A DNA stretch of 64,000 nt, taken from contig JBNKJP010000023.1 in NCBI GenBank assembly GCA_050291245.1, forward strand, positions 65,916-129,915. The letters are read 5' to 3'. This document shows, one piece after another, positions 43,691 through 54,100 of the stretch. Each line of letters begins with the position of its first letter. The first letter of the stretch is position 1. This DNA is from Thiodiazotropha sp050291245. Its GTDB lineage: Bacteria > Pseudomonadota > Gammaproteobacteria > Chromatiales > Chromatiaceae. The notes beneath the pieces were generated by a model. The model searched no databases and was not told the origin of the DNA. It saw only the letters and a list, made by a program, of their open reading frames with translations. Position numbers and translations under genes: made by a program.

Positions 43691-44017
43691 ATGTCAAATT
43701 TTATCAATAGTAGCGATCGAGAGACGGTCGAACAGGTGCAATTCAGTGAAATGTCGGAAAAACCCCAACAAGGCCGGGCGTTGTTCGACAGTAATTTCGA
43801 CATCATCAAGGATGTGCGGGTTAAACTGGAAGCCTGCGTGGGGGAAGCAGAGCTCACTGTCAGTGAACTCTATGACCTCAAGGTCAACTCAGTCGTACCC
43901 CTGGAGCGAGATGCTCAGGCGCCAATCGATCTGATTCTGGACGGCAGAATCGTGGCGCGTGGGCAATTGGTGGTGACCGGTGATAATTTCGGTGTATGCA
44001 TCACAGAAATTCCGTGA
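43691..44017 (+). CDS. fliN: C-ring protein FliN
   Basis: A 108-residue protein with a variable N-terminus and a clear SpoA domain (IKDVRVKLEACVGEAELTVSELYDLKVNSVVPLERDAQAPIDLILDGRIVARGQLVVTGDNFGVCITEI). This is typical FliN. It follows the FliM-like gene by 13 bp and precedes fliO, the standard order. It may work with the FliM-like protein in sorting substrates through FliH. Confidence 0.92.
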   Translation: MSNFINSSDRETVEQVQFSEMSEKPQQGRALFDSNFDIIKDVRVKLEACVGEAELTVSELYDLKVNSVVPLERDAQAPIDLILDGRIVARGQLVVTGDNFGVCITEIP

Positions 44018-44556
44018 GTATCAACCCATGCCTAAGAATCCTGACTCTGATGGGGCTGACGCTGCTCCTGTGGGGCAATGCGGCGCTCGCTCAGATCGGT
44101 CTGCCTGAAAAAGTATCGGATACTCCCTCTCAGTCCGTTCAGGATGAGGGTCCACTGAAACCTCGTTCAAAGTCGGATGTTTCTGAAAACATGCCCTTAG
44201 GCCCGACGATACCTACAGGAACGCCTCCTCAAGGTCTTCCTTTTCGCACCGAGAGTGTCGTCCCGACGGGTACCCTGACTCGGGTTGTTTTGGTGACTTT
44301 GGTCGGTTTGGCGTTGGTTTTCGTCGCGGTCTATTTTCTGAAGGGATATCTGTTTCGCAACAACCGGTTTTCTACTGAGAATTCGCGTATGCAATTGATC
44401 GAGGTCCGACGTCTGTCGCAACGCTTGACCCTGTTCATGGTTCGTGTGGATGACAAAACAATGGTATTGGCTCAAAGCGGCGATCAGTTGCTGACACTCG
44501 ATCCCGGGCAGAATTTCTGCAGCCTCGAAGAAGGAAAGGATGGGGATGAAGTCTGA
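44014..44556 (+). CDS. fliO: Export gate assembly factor FliO
   Basis: A bitopic inner-membrane protein that helps FliP assemble. It has a signal-like N-terminus (LRILTLMGLTLLLWGNAALA), a Pro-rich periplasmic segment, one transmembrane helix (LTRVVLVTLVGLALVFVAVYFL) and a cytoplasmic beta domain (MQLIEVRRLSQRLTLFMVRVDDKTMVLAQSGDQLLTL). I chose the GTG at 44014, which overlaps the fliN stop (GTGA) as at other junctions here, giving 180 residues. An ATG at 43996 is an alternative. Confidence 0.88.
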   Translation: MSINPCLRILTLMGLTLLLWGNAALAQIGLPEKVSDTPSQSVQDEGPLKPRSKSDVSENMPLGPTIPTGTPPQGLPFRTESVVPTGTLTRVVLVTLVGLALVFVAVYFLKGYLFRNNRFSTENSRMQLIEVRRLSQRLTLFMVRVDDKTMVLAQSGDQLLTLDPGQNFCSLEEGKDGDEV

Positions 44557-45316
44557 ACGTCGCGTAGTACTTCCCAGTGCCGTAGTTGTGCTGGTCATGT
44601 TGCTGGTTGCGGTGTCGCCACTGCATGCCGCCGATATTCAGTTGCCGGGTATCGGGATCGATTTTGGCGATACGGCTGAGAGTGGCGGGGAGGTCGCCAC
44701 CGCGGTCAAGATCGCCCTGGGTCTGACGCTGCTGAGTCTTGCTCCGGCTATTCTGGTCGTGATGACCTCGTTCACGCGCATCATCATTGTGCTTTCCATA
44801 CTCAGGCATGCCTTTGGTATGCAGCAGACACCACCCAATACTGTGTTGATCAGCTTGGCGCTGTTTCTGACCTTGTTCAATATGCTGCCTACTCTGAACC
44901 TGATTGATACCCAGGCGGTGAAACCTTTCGATAAAGGTGAATTGAGCAGCGAAGAAGCCTTGCGGGCCGGTATGACACCGTTACGTGATTTCATGATTCG
45001 CCAGACCCGGGAACAGGATCTGGCATTGATGGTCGAGATCTCCGGCGGCGAAATGCCAAAGACCATCGAGGATGTCTCCAATCTTCAGGTGATCCCCGCT
45101 TTCATGCTGAGTGAGCTCAAAGCGGCGTTTCAGATCGGCTTTGTCATTTTTCTGCCGTTCGTGCTCATCGATATCGTAGTGGCCAGTATTCTTATGTCGA
45201 TGGGTATGCTGATGGTACCGCCGATGATGATCTCACTGCCGATCAAGATTCTCATGTTCGTGTTGATCGACGGATGGAATCTGGTGGTGCACTCACTGTT
45301 GGGCAGTTTTTCCTGA
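44540..45316 (+). CDS. fliP: Flagellar/type III export gate protein FliP
   Basis: The pore-forming export-gate protein. It has a cleavable-signal-like start (VLPSAVVVLVMLLVAVSPLHA), then the family signature VVMTSFTRIIIVLSILRHAFGMQQTPPNTVLISLALFLT and the C-terminal membrane hairpin (GFVIFLPFVLIDIVVASILMSMGMLMVPPMMISLPIKIL). The length of 258 residues is usual. It overlaps fliO by 17 bp. It is separated from fliQ-fliR by 20 kb, at the other end of the cluster. Confidence 0.95.
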   Translation: MGMKSERRVVLPSAVVVLVMLLVAVSPLHAADIQLPGIGIDFGDTAESGGEVATAVKIALGLTLLSLAPAILVVMTSFTRIIIVLSILRHAFGMQQTPPNTVLISLALFLTLFNMLPTLNLIDTQAVKPFDKGELSSEEALRAGMTPLRDFMIRQTREQDLALMVEISGGEMPKTIEDVSNLQVIPAFMLSELKAAFQIGFVIFLPFVLIDIVVASILMSMGMLMVPPMMISLPIKILMFVLIDGWNLVVHSLLGSFS

Positions 45317-45338
45317 TAAGCGGAGGATTCATCCTGCG

Positions 45339-46076
45339 ATGCACAGGGACCGTTCGATATTGGAAGCAGAGCAGGAACGCAACCTTTGGCGGGAGTTGGA
45401 ACAGGACAGGAGCGCATCGGCGCGTTTCGTTCTGATCGATCACTACAGCTATCTGGCAAGAATCAATGCCTCGCACTGCTATCGAACCCGTGCGAGTGAC
45501 GATGTCGAGTATGATGATTATCTGCAATTCGCCATGCTGGGGTTGATCGAGGCGGTTCAACGCTACGAACCCGATACGGGGGCTTCCTTTCCGACCTATG
45601 CCAATTATCGGATCAAAGGCGCGGTATTGAACGGCCTGGAAAAGTCCACCGAGCAGCGGGATCAGGCGGCCTATCTGCGCAGGCGCCAAAAAGAGCGTGT
45701 GACATCGATTGCCCAACGAGACGTGCAAACCCAAGACGATCCCTTTTCACGGTTGGTGGATGTCACCATAGAAATGGCACTGAGTTTCATGCTCGAAGAG
45801 TCGGGCATGCTTCTGATGGAGCAGGATACGGGGGATGTGCTCTATCAGGTCGAAGAGATCAAGGCGCTTTCCGTACATCTCGAATCATTGGTTGACCGGC
45901 TTCCCGAGCGGGAGCGCTACATCATCCGCTACCACTACTACCATAGTATGCCCTTTGAGGCGTTGGCGAAGTGCCTCGCTATTTCAAAAGGGCGTGTCTC
46001 TCAATTGCACAAGCGGGCTCTGCAAAGGATACGCGAGGGCTATGAGCAGGAAGCGGGTTTGGATCACTATTACTAA
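45339..46076 (+). CDS. fliA: Sigma-28-like factor FliA
   Basis: A sigma-70-family factor of the FliA/WhiG type, 245 residues. Region 2 is visible (YDDYLQFAMLGLIEAVQRYEPDTGASFPTYANYRIKGAVLNGL). Region 4 has its HTH (LPERERYIIRYHYYHSMPFEALAKCLAISKGRVSQLHKRALQRIREG). It lies 22 bp after fliP, inside the same transcription unit. In standard flagella FliA turns on filament, motor and chemotaxis genes and is held by FlgM; none of these is present here, so its targets must be elsewhere or differ. Confidence 0.85.
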   Translation: MHRDRSILEAEQERNLWRELEQDRSASARFVLIDHYSYLARINASHCYRTRASDDVEYDDYLQFAMLGLIEAVQRYEPDTGASFPTYANYRIKGAVLNGLEKSTEQRDQAAYLRRRQKERVTSIAQRDVQTQDDPFSRLVDVTIEMALSFMLEESGMLLMEQDTGDVLYQVEEIKALSVHLESLVDRLPERERYIIRYHYYHSMPFEALAKCLAISKGRVSQLHKRALQRIREGYEQEAGLDHYY

Positions 46077-46203
46077 CCCAAGTTCAATATCAGTGCTTCG
46101 GTTAGTGTCTTTGGCAGTTCACGGGGTATCGTATTTGAGGTGGCGGCTATATTTGCTAAACAAGGTTAGAATGTAGCTATGTATTGTGAAATACGGTTTA
46201 CTG

Positions 46204-46752
46204 ATGACTTACATGTGTGTTCCAAGTAACTCGGGTCAGGGAAGATCTCGGTCATATGTAAAAGGTATATCAATTCTCTTTACCTGTATTGCGTTAAACG
46301 GGTGTGCTTCTAACCCAAATCCAGGTCAGCCGTTGTCGACGCAGGAAGTTGAAAACGCTCGGTTAGAAGTGCCGGCATCTGCAATGCCCGAAAATCCCAT
46401 CGTGCATATCGCCCATGAGTTGGAGGGTGCCCCCTATCGATACGGAGGGGTAACGCCACAGGGTTTTGATTGCAGTGGTTTTGTGCACTATGTTTATCGA
46501 AGTGCCGATATATCGATCCCCCGAACGACGCGAGATCAATACCGTTCAGCACGGAAGGTAGCACTGGAACAGGCCCGTCCCGGGGATTTGCTGTTTTTCA
46601 GGATCTCTTCGCGTAAGTTGTCACATGTAGGGCTGTATATCGGGGATGGACGATTCATTCATGCCTCGACCAGCAAGAAGCAGGTTATAGAGTCCTCTCT
46701 GAATGACGGCTACTGGAAAGTACGATTGGATAAAGTTGGCCGGATTCAATGA
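46204..46752 (+). CDS. NlpC/P60 cell-wall endopeptidase lipoprotein
   Basis: A gamma-D-glutamyl-type peptidoglycan hydrolase, outer-membrane-anchored. The signal carries a lipobox (IALNGC, Cys34 from the ATG at 46204). The catalytic Cys90 is in GFDCSGFVHYVYR, and the catalytic His region is LSHVGLYIGDGRFIHAS. The length is 182 residues. In-frame starts at 46186 (GTG) and 46213 are possible. It follows fliA by 127 bp and could supply the wall-opening activity that FlgJ gives normal flagella, since no flgJ is present. It could instead be an unrelated Spr-type enzyme. Confidence 0.88.
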   Translation: MTYMCVPSNSGQGRSRSYVKGISILFTCIALNGCASNPNPGQPLSTQEVENARLEVPASAMPENPIVHIAHELEGAPYRYGGVTPQGFDCSGFVHYVYRSADISIPRTTRDQYRSARKVALEQARPGDLLFFRISSRKLSHVGLYIGDGRFIHASTSKKQVIESSLNDGYWKVRLDKVGRIQ

Positions 46753-46782
46753 TGGAAGGAAGGGGACACTCAATGACAAGCC

Positions 46783-46816
46783 TTGAGCTTTTAATGGTAT
46801 TATATATAATACCATT
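46783..46816 (+). promoter_or_regulatory. Palindromic promoter-operator of the PIN/RHH pair
   Basis: A perfect 24-bp palindrome spans 46793-46816 (half-site AATGGTATTATA). It contains a consensus -10 box TATAAT (46805-46810), and TTGAGC (46783-46788) lies 16 bp upstream as a -35 box. Transcription should start at about 46817, two bases before the ATG at 46819. This is a typical self-repression site for a toxin-antitoxin complex. Confidence 0.75.
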
Positions 46817-46818
46817 TT

Positions 46819-47250
46819 ATGGGTATCGTAAATGTCGTTATTGATACAAATGTCCTCGTGGCGGCGCTTCGTTCAAGACAGGGAAGCTCGTATAAGCTAT
46901 TGATATCGTTGCCAGATGAGGTGTATCTGCCTAATGTTTCGGTGCCTTTGTTTGTCGAGTATGAGTCAGTGCTTAAACGAAAAGGTATGATTCCTGAAAC
47001 CTTAACGATTGAAAATATTGAGGCGGTTCTAGACTATTTCCTTTCCAAAGCGAGCATTCGAGAGGTTTTTTATCTCTGGCGTCCGCTATTGAAAGACCCA
47101 AAGGATGACCTGGTGCTCGAAGTGGCAGTGGAATCCCAAAGCGAATACATCATCTCTTTCAACAAAAAGGATTTTAAAGAGGCGAGTATGTTTGGAATAC
47201 GGACCGTTACGCCCAAAGAGTTTTTGCTTGAAAGAGGTTTATTGCAATGA
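46819..47250 (+). CDS. PIN-domain toxin (VapC-like RNase)
   Basis: A putative metal-dependent ribonuclease toxin. The first acidic site is in VIDTNVLVAAL (D9). Others are in the YESVL region and in DPKDDLVLEVAVES, and the C-terminus ends FGIRTVTPKEFLLERG, typical of PIN toxins. The length is 143 residues. The toxin gene precedes the antitoxin and overlaps it as ATGA. There is no ribosome-binding site upstream because the operator palindrome ends 2 bp before the ATG. Codons are more AT-rich than in the flagellar genes. Confidence 0.85.
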   Translation: MGIVNVVIDTNVLVAALRSRQGSSYKLLISLPDEVYLPNVSVPLFVEYESVLKRKGMIPETLTIENIEAVLDYFLSKASIREVFYLWRPLLKDPKDDLVLEVAVESQSEYIISFNKKDFKEASMFGIRTVTPKEFLLERGLLQ

Positions 47251-47483
47251 GCACCTTGAGTTTGCGTTTACCGGATTCTTTGCACGAAGAGATCAAGATC
47301 CTAGCGAAGAAAGAGGGTATATCCATTAACCAATTTATCTCATCAGCAGTCGCGGAAAAGATGTCAGCTTTGTTGACTGAACGATATCTTCAAGAGAGAG
47401 CAAAGAAGGGCGACAAAAAATCGTTTTTAAACGCAATGTTGAAAGTACCTGACGTAGAGCCCGATGATGAGGATAAATTGTGA
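47247..47483 (+). CDS. Ribbon-helix-helix antitoxin
   Basis: The 78-residue partner of the PIN toxin. The N-terminus (TLSLRLPDSLHEEIKILAKKEGISINQFISSAVAEKMSAL) is an RHH DNA-binding unit of the CopG/HicB type. The C-terminus is a charged tail (ERAKKGDKKSFLNAMLKVPDVEPDDED) that probably wraps the toxin. It would bind the palindrome at 46793-46816. Confidence 0.85.
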   Translation: MSTLSLRLPDSLHEEIKILAKKEGISINQFISSAVAEKMSALLTERYLQERAKKGDKKSFLNAMLKVPDVEPDDEDKL

Positions 47484-47606
47484 GGTTTCATCTGCTTGAT
47501 CCTGATCGCAGAGGATGAGCTGTTTGTTGCGATAACGTGGCACCGGAATAGTCCGCTGCTCTTTGAGTGATTTCTTGAATTTCCGAAAAGGTTCGCACCA
47601 CAAAAC

Positions 47607-47791
47607 GGAATGGCGCTTACTTAAACAGAAACCACCGTCATCCCGGCGTATGCCGGGATCCAGACTGCCTGACGGTACGATATTCCTGGATACCATCCTT
47701 AGGTTCGTAAACGGTGCATCCCTGCACCATTTCTCCGGCATACGCCGGAATGACGAAAACCAAGAGCATCACCTTAAGTAAGCGCCATTCC
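47607..47791. repeat. MITE-like element, intact copy 2
   Basis: A 185-bp non-coding element bounded by perfect 18-bp inverted repeats: GGAATGGCGCTTACTTAA at 47607-47624 and its complement at 47774-47791. Inside are the two hairpin arms and centre shared with the copy at 14350-14528 (CCCGGCGTATGCCGGG left, CCGGCATACGCCGG right, plus GGTGCATCCCTGCACC). It lies 123 bp after the antitoxin stop. The rest of the gap 47484-48122 (about 330 bp before the RHS gene) shows no gene or clear promoter; GGCAGGG before 48123 is the RHS ribosome-binding site. Confidence 0.85.
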
Positions 47792-48122
47792 CACTAGCGG
47801 GTTTCTTTGCGGCCTGAATGGGTAGTCATGATTCCGCCCGTATTTCGAATAGCGATAGGTATGCCACTATGGCGCACACCATGCGCTATCATCAATATGT
47901 GTGCCGTATCGGCATGCAGATATCTGGTCCAGCCATAATTGAACAATGAAGGTGCGATTTGATTCGCATTTTTTACTGTTCGTTCAGCTCAACACCCTTT
48001 ACCTCTAAACAACACTCCAGAGTCCCGGATAAACCGGATGAAGCCAGGAATTAAATTCTGACTTCACTGAAGGCATCCTCCTGGGGCATAGAAGTCCCCA
48101 ATAAAAAATCAGAGGCAGGGAC

Positions 48123-51100
48123 ATGGCGATCATAGTCAGCGGCTACGAGCGGGGCTTACTGGACAGCAGTTTTGGGACCCTGGGGTTGGGGGATCGGACC
48201 AGTCAGAGCGACCCGGGCTCGGGCAATCAGCTGTATGTGAACGTGGCCAACGGGAACCTGGTGCTGCAGGAGCGGGACGCGTATCTGCCGAGCCTGGGGG
48301 ATGACTACCAACGGGTGCGCACCTATAACGCCCAGGGCCAGCGGTTTGGTGAGGATGGGTGGAGTGACTCGAACCGGATCCGTCTGGAGCGCCACGGGGA
48401 GGGGGATGGGACCTACTACAGCGTGACCTATGGGGACGGGAGTCGATTTGTCTATCGGCTCAATGGAACGACGGGGCTTTATGAGTCGGTGGACGGCGCG
48501 GGGGCCTACGAGACCCTGGAGGTGTTGGACGGGGGGGGCGAGGCGGCCTACCGGGTGACCCGGGCCGATGGGGGGACGCTGAGTTTCGACGGGGCGGGTC
48601 AGTTGCTGAGCTGGACCGACCCCAACGGGGTGGGGCTGAGCTACCACTACCGGCATGGCCGACTGGTGCAGGTGCGCGACGACGAAGGGCATGTGATCGA
48701 CTATCAGTATCACTTGGGCCAGCTCTTTCGGATCACCGACGAGACGGGAGCGCGGCTGGCGGAGTACCACTATCACTTCGGGCGATTGAGCGAAGTGATC
48801 GATCGCTATGGCCACAGTACGCGCTACGCGTACAACCGGGCGGGGTTGCTCGAGCGGCTGATCCTGCCGGAGTGGCAGCGGGTGGATGGGGAGCTGGAGC
48901 ACTACGCGGGCCGGGAGCTGCGTTTTGAGTACCAACAGACCGGAGGGTGGGACAGCCCCTGGGTGCTGAGCCAGCTGACCGATGCGGAGGGCAACGTCAC
49001 CCGCTTCGATTACCGCTTCGATGGCGACGGCGGAGAAGTTCCGTCCGGGGGCGAGACCCGGGTCCTGGATGCCCTGGGCTACAACCGGGCCTACTCGAAC
49101 GATGCGGCCTACCAGCAGTGGCGGGTCGAGCAGGGGTACTATCAGGAGTACTCGGCACACCAGGCTGGTCATGACCCGGCCTACCAGAGTCAGGTGGATG
49201 CGATCTGCCAGGCGCACAGTCTGAGCTACCACTACGATGCCAACGGGTTGATCCAGGAGGTGGTGGATCAGGCCGGGTATCACACCCGCTACACCTACGA
49301 CGCCCAGGAGAACCTCACCTCGGTGACCGACCGCAACGGCTGGGGCGTGCTGCACAGCGACGGGGCCTACTACCGGGGCCTGAGAGCGGAGCTGGGTTAT
49401 ACGGATGCGTCAGGGGAAGGCAAGCCGGTGGGTGAGCTCAGCGATGAAGAGCGCACCGCCCTGAGCGAGCAGTTCACCCGCCATTTTGGCTACGACGAGC
49501 GGGGCAACCGGATCTGGAGCGAAGACAACGCCGGTCAACGTACCACCTATCGCTACACCGAGTTCAACCGCCTGGCCAGCACCACCGACCCCCTGGGTCA
49601 CACCACCGAGTACCACTACGACGAACATCAGAACCTGATCGAGCGGATCGACGCGGGGGGCGACCTCAGCCGATTCGAGTACGACGCATACGGCAACCTG
49701 ATCCGCAGCATCGTCTATCTCGACGCCAGTGATCTGAGCGATCCCCGTCAGCAGCAGGTGACCGAGTACCGCTACGACGCCTACGGCAACCTCATCGAGA
49801 CCATCGACCCGGAAGGGGGTCACCGCCTCAACGCCTATGATCACTTCGGCAACCTGATCCGCAGCACCGACGGCAACGGGGGGGTGACCCAGTACAGCTA
49901 CGACGCGGACAACCGGCTGCTGAGCCTGACCGACCCGGAGGGCAACACCACGCTGAACCGCTACGACGCGGTGGGCAACCGGATCAGCATCACCGACGCA
50001 GCAGGCCACACGGTGACCCAGGTCTACGACCGGAACAATCGTCTGATCAGCACCCTGGATCCATCCCAGGGCGGAGGCGAACATAACCGCACGACTCAAT
50101 ACGGTTATGACGTCGTGGGCAACCGCACCCGCAGTGTCGATGCCGAGGGCCGGGAGACGCGCTACCGCTACGATGCCCGCCGGGCCTTGGTGGAGGTGAC
50201 CACGGCGGAAGTCGTCGGCAGCGACGGGACGACCCCGACCCGCTACCACAGTACGCTGGCCTACGACGGCGAGGGCAACCGGATCCGCGCGACCGACAAC
50301 CGGGGGTTTATCACCGAGCTGGTCTACAACGAGAACGGCCTGCTGCTCCAGCAGACCACCCCGGACGGTCAGATCACCCGCTACCAGTACGATGCCAACG
50401 GCAACCGGATCCAGATCGTGGCCGGGGTGCAACTGCCGGCGGCCAAGCGCCAGACGGTGAGCTTCAGCTACGACGAAGAGGACCAGCTGATCCAACAGAC
50501 CGATGCCCAGGGCAACCTCACCGAGTACGGCTACGACGCGGTGGGCAATCGGATCTCGGTGACCGACGCCGAAGGCCACACCACCGACTATGAGTATGAC
50601 GGCAACAACCGGTTAGTGCGCGAGATCCGGGCGCAGGTGAGCGACCCGAACGGTGAGGCGGTGCGCTACACGGTGGAACACCGCTTTGACGCCAACGGCA
50701 ACGAAGTCGAGACCATCGATGAGAACGGCCAGAGCACCCGCTACAGCTTCGACCGGAACGACCGGGCGGTGATGGTCGAAGATGCGAACGGGATTAAAAG
50801 CGTCTACCGCTACGACAGCCGGGGCAACCGCACCGTGGTCTGGATCGGGGTTCAAGCCGAGCAGAATGCCGAAGGCCGGATCGAGATCACCGATCGGAGC
50901 CAGGCCCAGCTGACCCGCTACACCTATGATGAGTTCAACCAGCTGATCGCCAAGGTCGACGGGATGGGCAACGCCCTGGCGGAGGATAACAACGCGCTGT
51001 ATCAACGGCTGCGCCAGCAACTGGGCTATGCCGCCGAGGTCTCGGAGCTGAGTAACCCGGATCGTGCGGCCCTGCGGGGGCTGTATACCGAACACTACAC

Positions 51101-54100
51101 CTACGACCGGGTGGGCAACCGCCTGAGCGTGACCGACCACGAAGGGCGGGAGACCCACTACGGCTACGACGCCCTGGACCGGCAGATCAGCCAGACCGAT
51201 GCCCAGGGCAATATCAGCCACAGCCGCTACGACGGCAACGGCAACCGGGTCGAGACGATCGACGCCCTGGGTCGTAGCCAGCAGTTCGACTACGACCGCA
51301 TGAACCGGCTGATCGGAAGCACCGACGCCCTGGGGGTGGTGAGCGAACGGGTCTACGACGGCTTCGGCAACCTGATCGAGCAGACCCGAGCGGCGGGCAC
51401 CGCGGAGGCGCGCACCCAACACTACGAGTACGACCTGAACAACCGGGTGGTGCAGGAGACCGACCCGGAGGGTCACCAGCAATCCTACGAGTACGATGGG
51501 GTGGGCAACCGGATCCGGGTGACCGACGGCCTGGGCCATACCACCCGCTACCGGTACGACGCGCTCAACCGCCAGGTGCGGATCATGGATGCGCAGAACT
51601 TCCAGACCCGCATGGAGTACGACGGCGTAGGCAACCGCCTCAGCCTGATCGACGCCCAGGGCGGGATCAGCCGGTTCGAGTACGATGCGGGCAACCGTCA
51701 GATCCGCACCACCGACGCGGAGGGGCGGATCACCGAGTACGTCTACGACGCCCGGGGCAACCGGATCGAGCAACACACCGGGGTGGGCACGGATGCCGAA
51801 CAGGTCACCCGCTACACCTATGACACAGAGAACCACCTGCGCCAGGTCGAAGACGCCGCCGGGGGGATCACCCGTCACGGCTACGACCGGGTCTACAACC
51901 ACACCGCCACCCGGGACGCCAAGGGTAACCTCACCTACAGCGCCTTCGACGCCCTGAACCGGGTGATCCGGATCACCGACGCGGCCGGCGGCACCACGGA
52001 GTACGCCTACGATGCGGTGGGCAACCGCCTGAGCCAGACCGACGCCCTGGGGCGGGTGACCGAGTACGCCTACGATGAAGGCAACCGGGTCATCGTTGAG
52101 ACCGCCGCCGAGGGCACTGAGACCCACTACGGCTACGACCGGGTGGGCAACCGGGTGCAGATCACCCGGGCGGCTAACACCGAGCAGGCGGTGACCGAGA
52201 CCTTCGTCTACGACAAAGATGACCGGCTGGTGCGCCAGGAAGACGCCCTGGGGAACCTCACCCAGTACCGCTACGACGCGGCCCACAACCGCACCCAGGT
52301 CGAGGACGCCAACGGCCACATCACCCACTACCACTACGACGCCAACCAGCGGGTCAGCGGCATCGAGGACGGGGAAGGCCATCTGGTGCGCTACCGCTAC
52401 GACGGCAACGGCAACCGGGTGCAGGTGATCGACGCCCGGGGCAACACCACGACGAGTTACTACAACGCCAACAACGAAGTCACCTTGAGCGTGGACGCCG
52501 AGGGCTACGCCACTGCCTATGAGTACGACGCCAACGGCAACCTGCTGAGCCAGACCCTGCATATGACGGCCCTGGGGGAAGTGGACTGGGAGAACCCGCC
52601 GGCGGTCAGCGCCAGCGATCAGGATCAGACGATCCGCTTCGAGTACGACGCGCTGAACCGGGTCAGCACACGCCTGGACGGGGAGGGGTATCGCACCGAG
52701 TATGTTTATGATGCGGTGGGCAACCAACTCGAGACCCGCCAATACCGGGATACAGCGGGCACCGACCCGGTGGTGACCCGCCGCTACTACGACGCACTCA
52801 ACCGGGAGGTGGCGAGCCTCAGCGGCGAAGGGCACCTGACCACCACGATCTATGACGCGGTCGGCAACCGGCTGAGCCAGACCCGCTACGACGAGGCGGT
52901 GACCCCGCCGGTCAGTGGTATCCCCGAAGGAGCGGATGGAGACCCGGGACGGGAAGAGTTGTTCGTCTACGACGCACTCAACCGGCTGGTGCGTTCGACC
53001 AGCGTACTGGGGATCCACACCGATTTTAGCTACGACGCCCGGGGCAACCGCACCGCAGTGATCGAAGCGGTGGGCACCGATCTGGAGCGCCAGACCCGGT
53101 ATCGGTATGACGATGCCGACCGGCTGGTCGAGACGGTCGACGCCCTGGGGACGCTCACCCACCTGGAGCTGGACGGCAACGGCAACGTGGTGGAGCGCAC
53201 CGAGGCCTACGGTACGGAAGATCAACGTCAGACCCAGTTTGTCTATGACGGCAACAACCGGGTGATCCGGGAGACCCAGGCGGTGGGGACCGAGGTGGCG
53301 GTCACCGCGCGCCTAAAATATGACGGGGCGGGCAATCTGATCGAGCGGATCGACGCCCTGGGCACGGACGATCAGCGCCAGAGCCGGTTCGGCTACGACG
53401 GTAACAACCGGCGCACCCTGGAGGTCAACGCCGAAGGGGAGCGGACCACCTCGCGCTACGACGGGGCGGGCAACCGCACCCGGCTGGTGCTCGGAGCCGG
53501 CCAGCCCGAGGCGCGGGTCAACACCTTCGAGTACGACCGGGACAACCGGCTGATCGCCGGGGTGGACGGGGAAGGGATCCGCACCGAACACCTCTACGAC
53601 GGGTTGGGCAACGAGGTCGAGACGATCCAGGCGGCGGGCCGGGACGGACAGGAGCACCACACCCACAAGGTCTACGATGGGGAAGGCCATATCACCCGGA
53701 TCACCGATCCGATGGGGGGCGAGACCCGGTTCGAGTACGACCTCCTCGGCAACCAGACCCGAGTGATCGACGCCAACGGGGGCGAACAGCTCAACCGCTT
53801 CGACGCCCTGGGCCGCCCCCTGGAGAGCTTGAGCGCCGGGGGCATCCTCACCGTCAACACCTACGACCTGCGGGGCAATATCCTCAGCACCACCCAGTCG
53901 TTCGCCGACGGCAGTGATGCGCGCACCACCACCTACGCCTACGACGCCCTGGACCGCCAGACCTTGGTGACCGACCCGGAGGGGTTCAGCACCGAGCTGA
54001 GCTATGACCTGTTCGGCAACCAGACCCAGGTGACCCACGGACTCTACCTGCCCGAGCCAGAGGATGCGGACTATGATCCGGCCAAGGCGGCCCAGGCGTT

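Noticed and set aside
24500..45316. Interpretation as a virulence-type (injectisome) type III system
   Set aside because: Rod (FlgB/C/F/G, FliE), P/L rings (FlgI/FlgH) and hook (FlgE/FlgD) genes are present and no secretin or needle gene is seen, so the system is flagellar in origin even though its C-ring proteins look SctQ-like.
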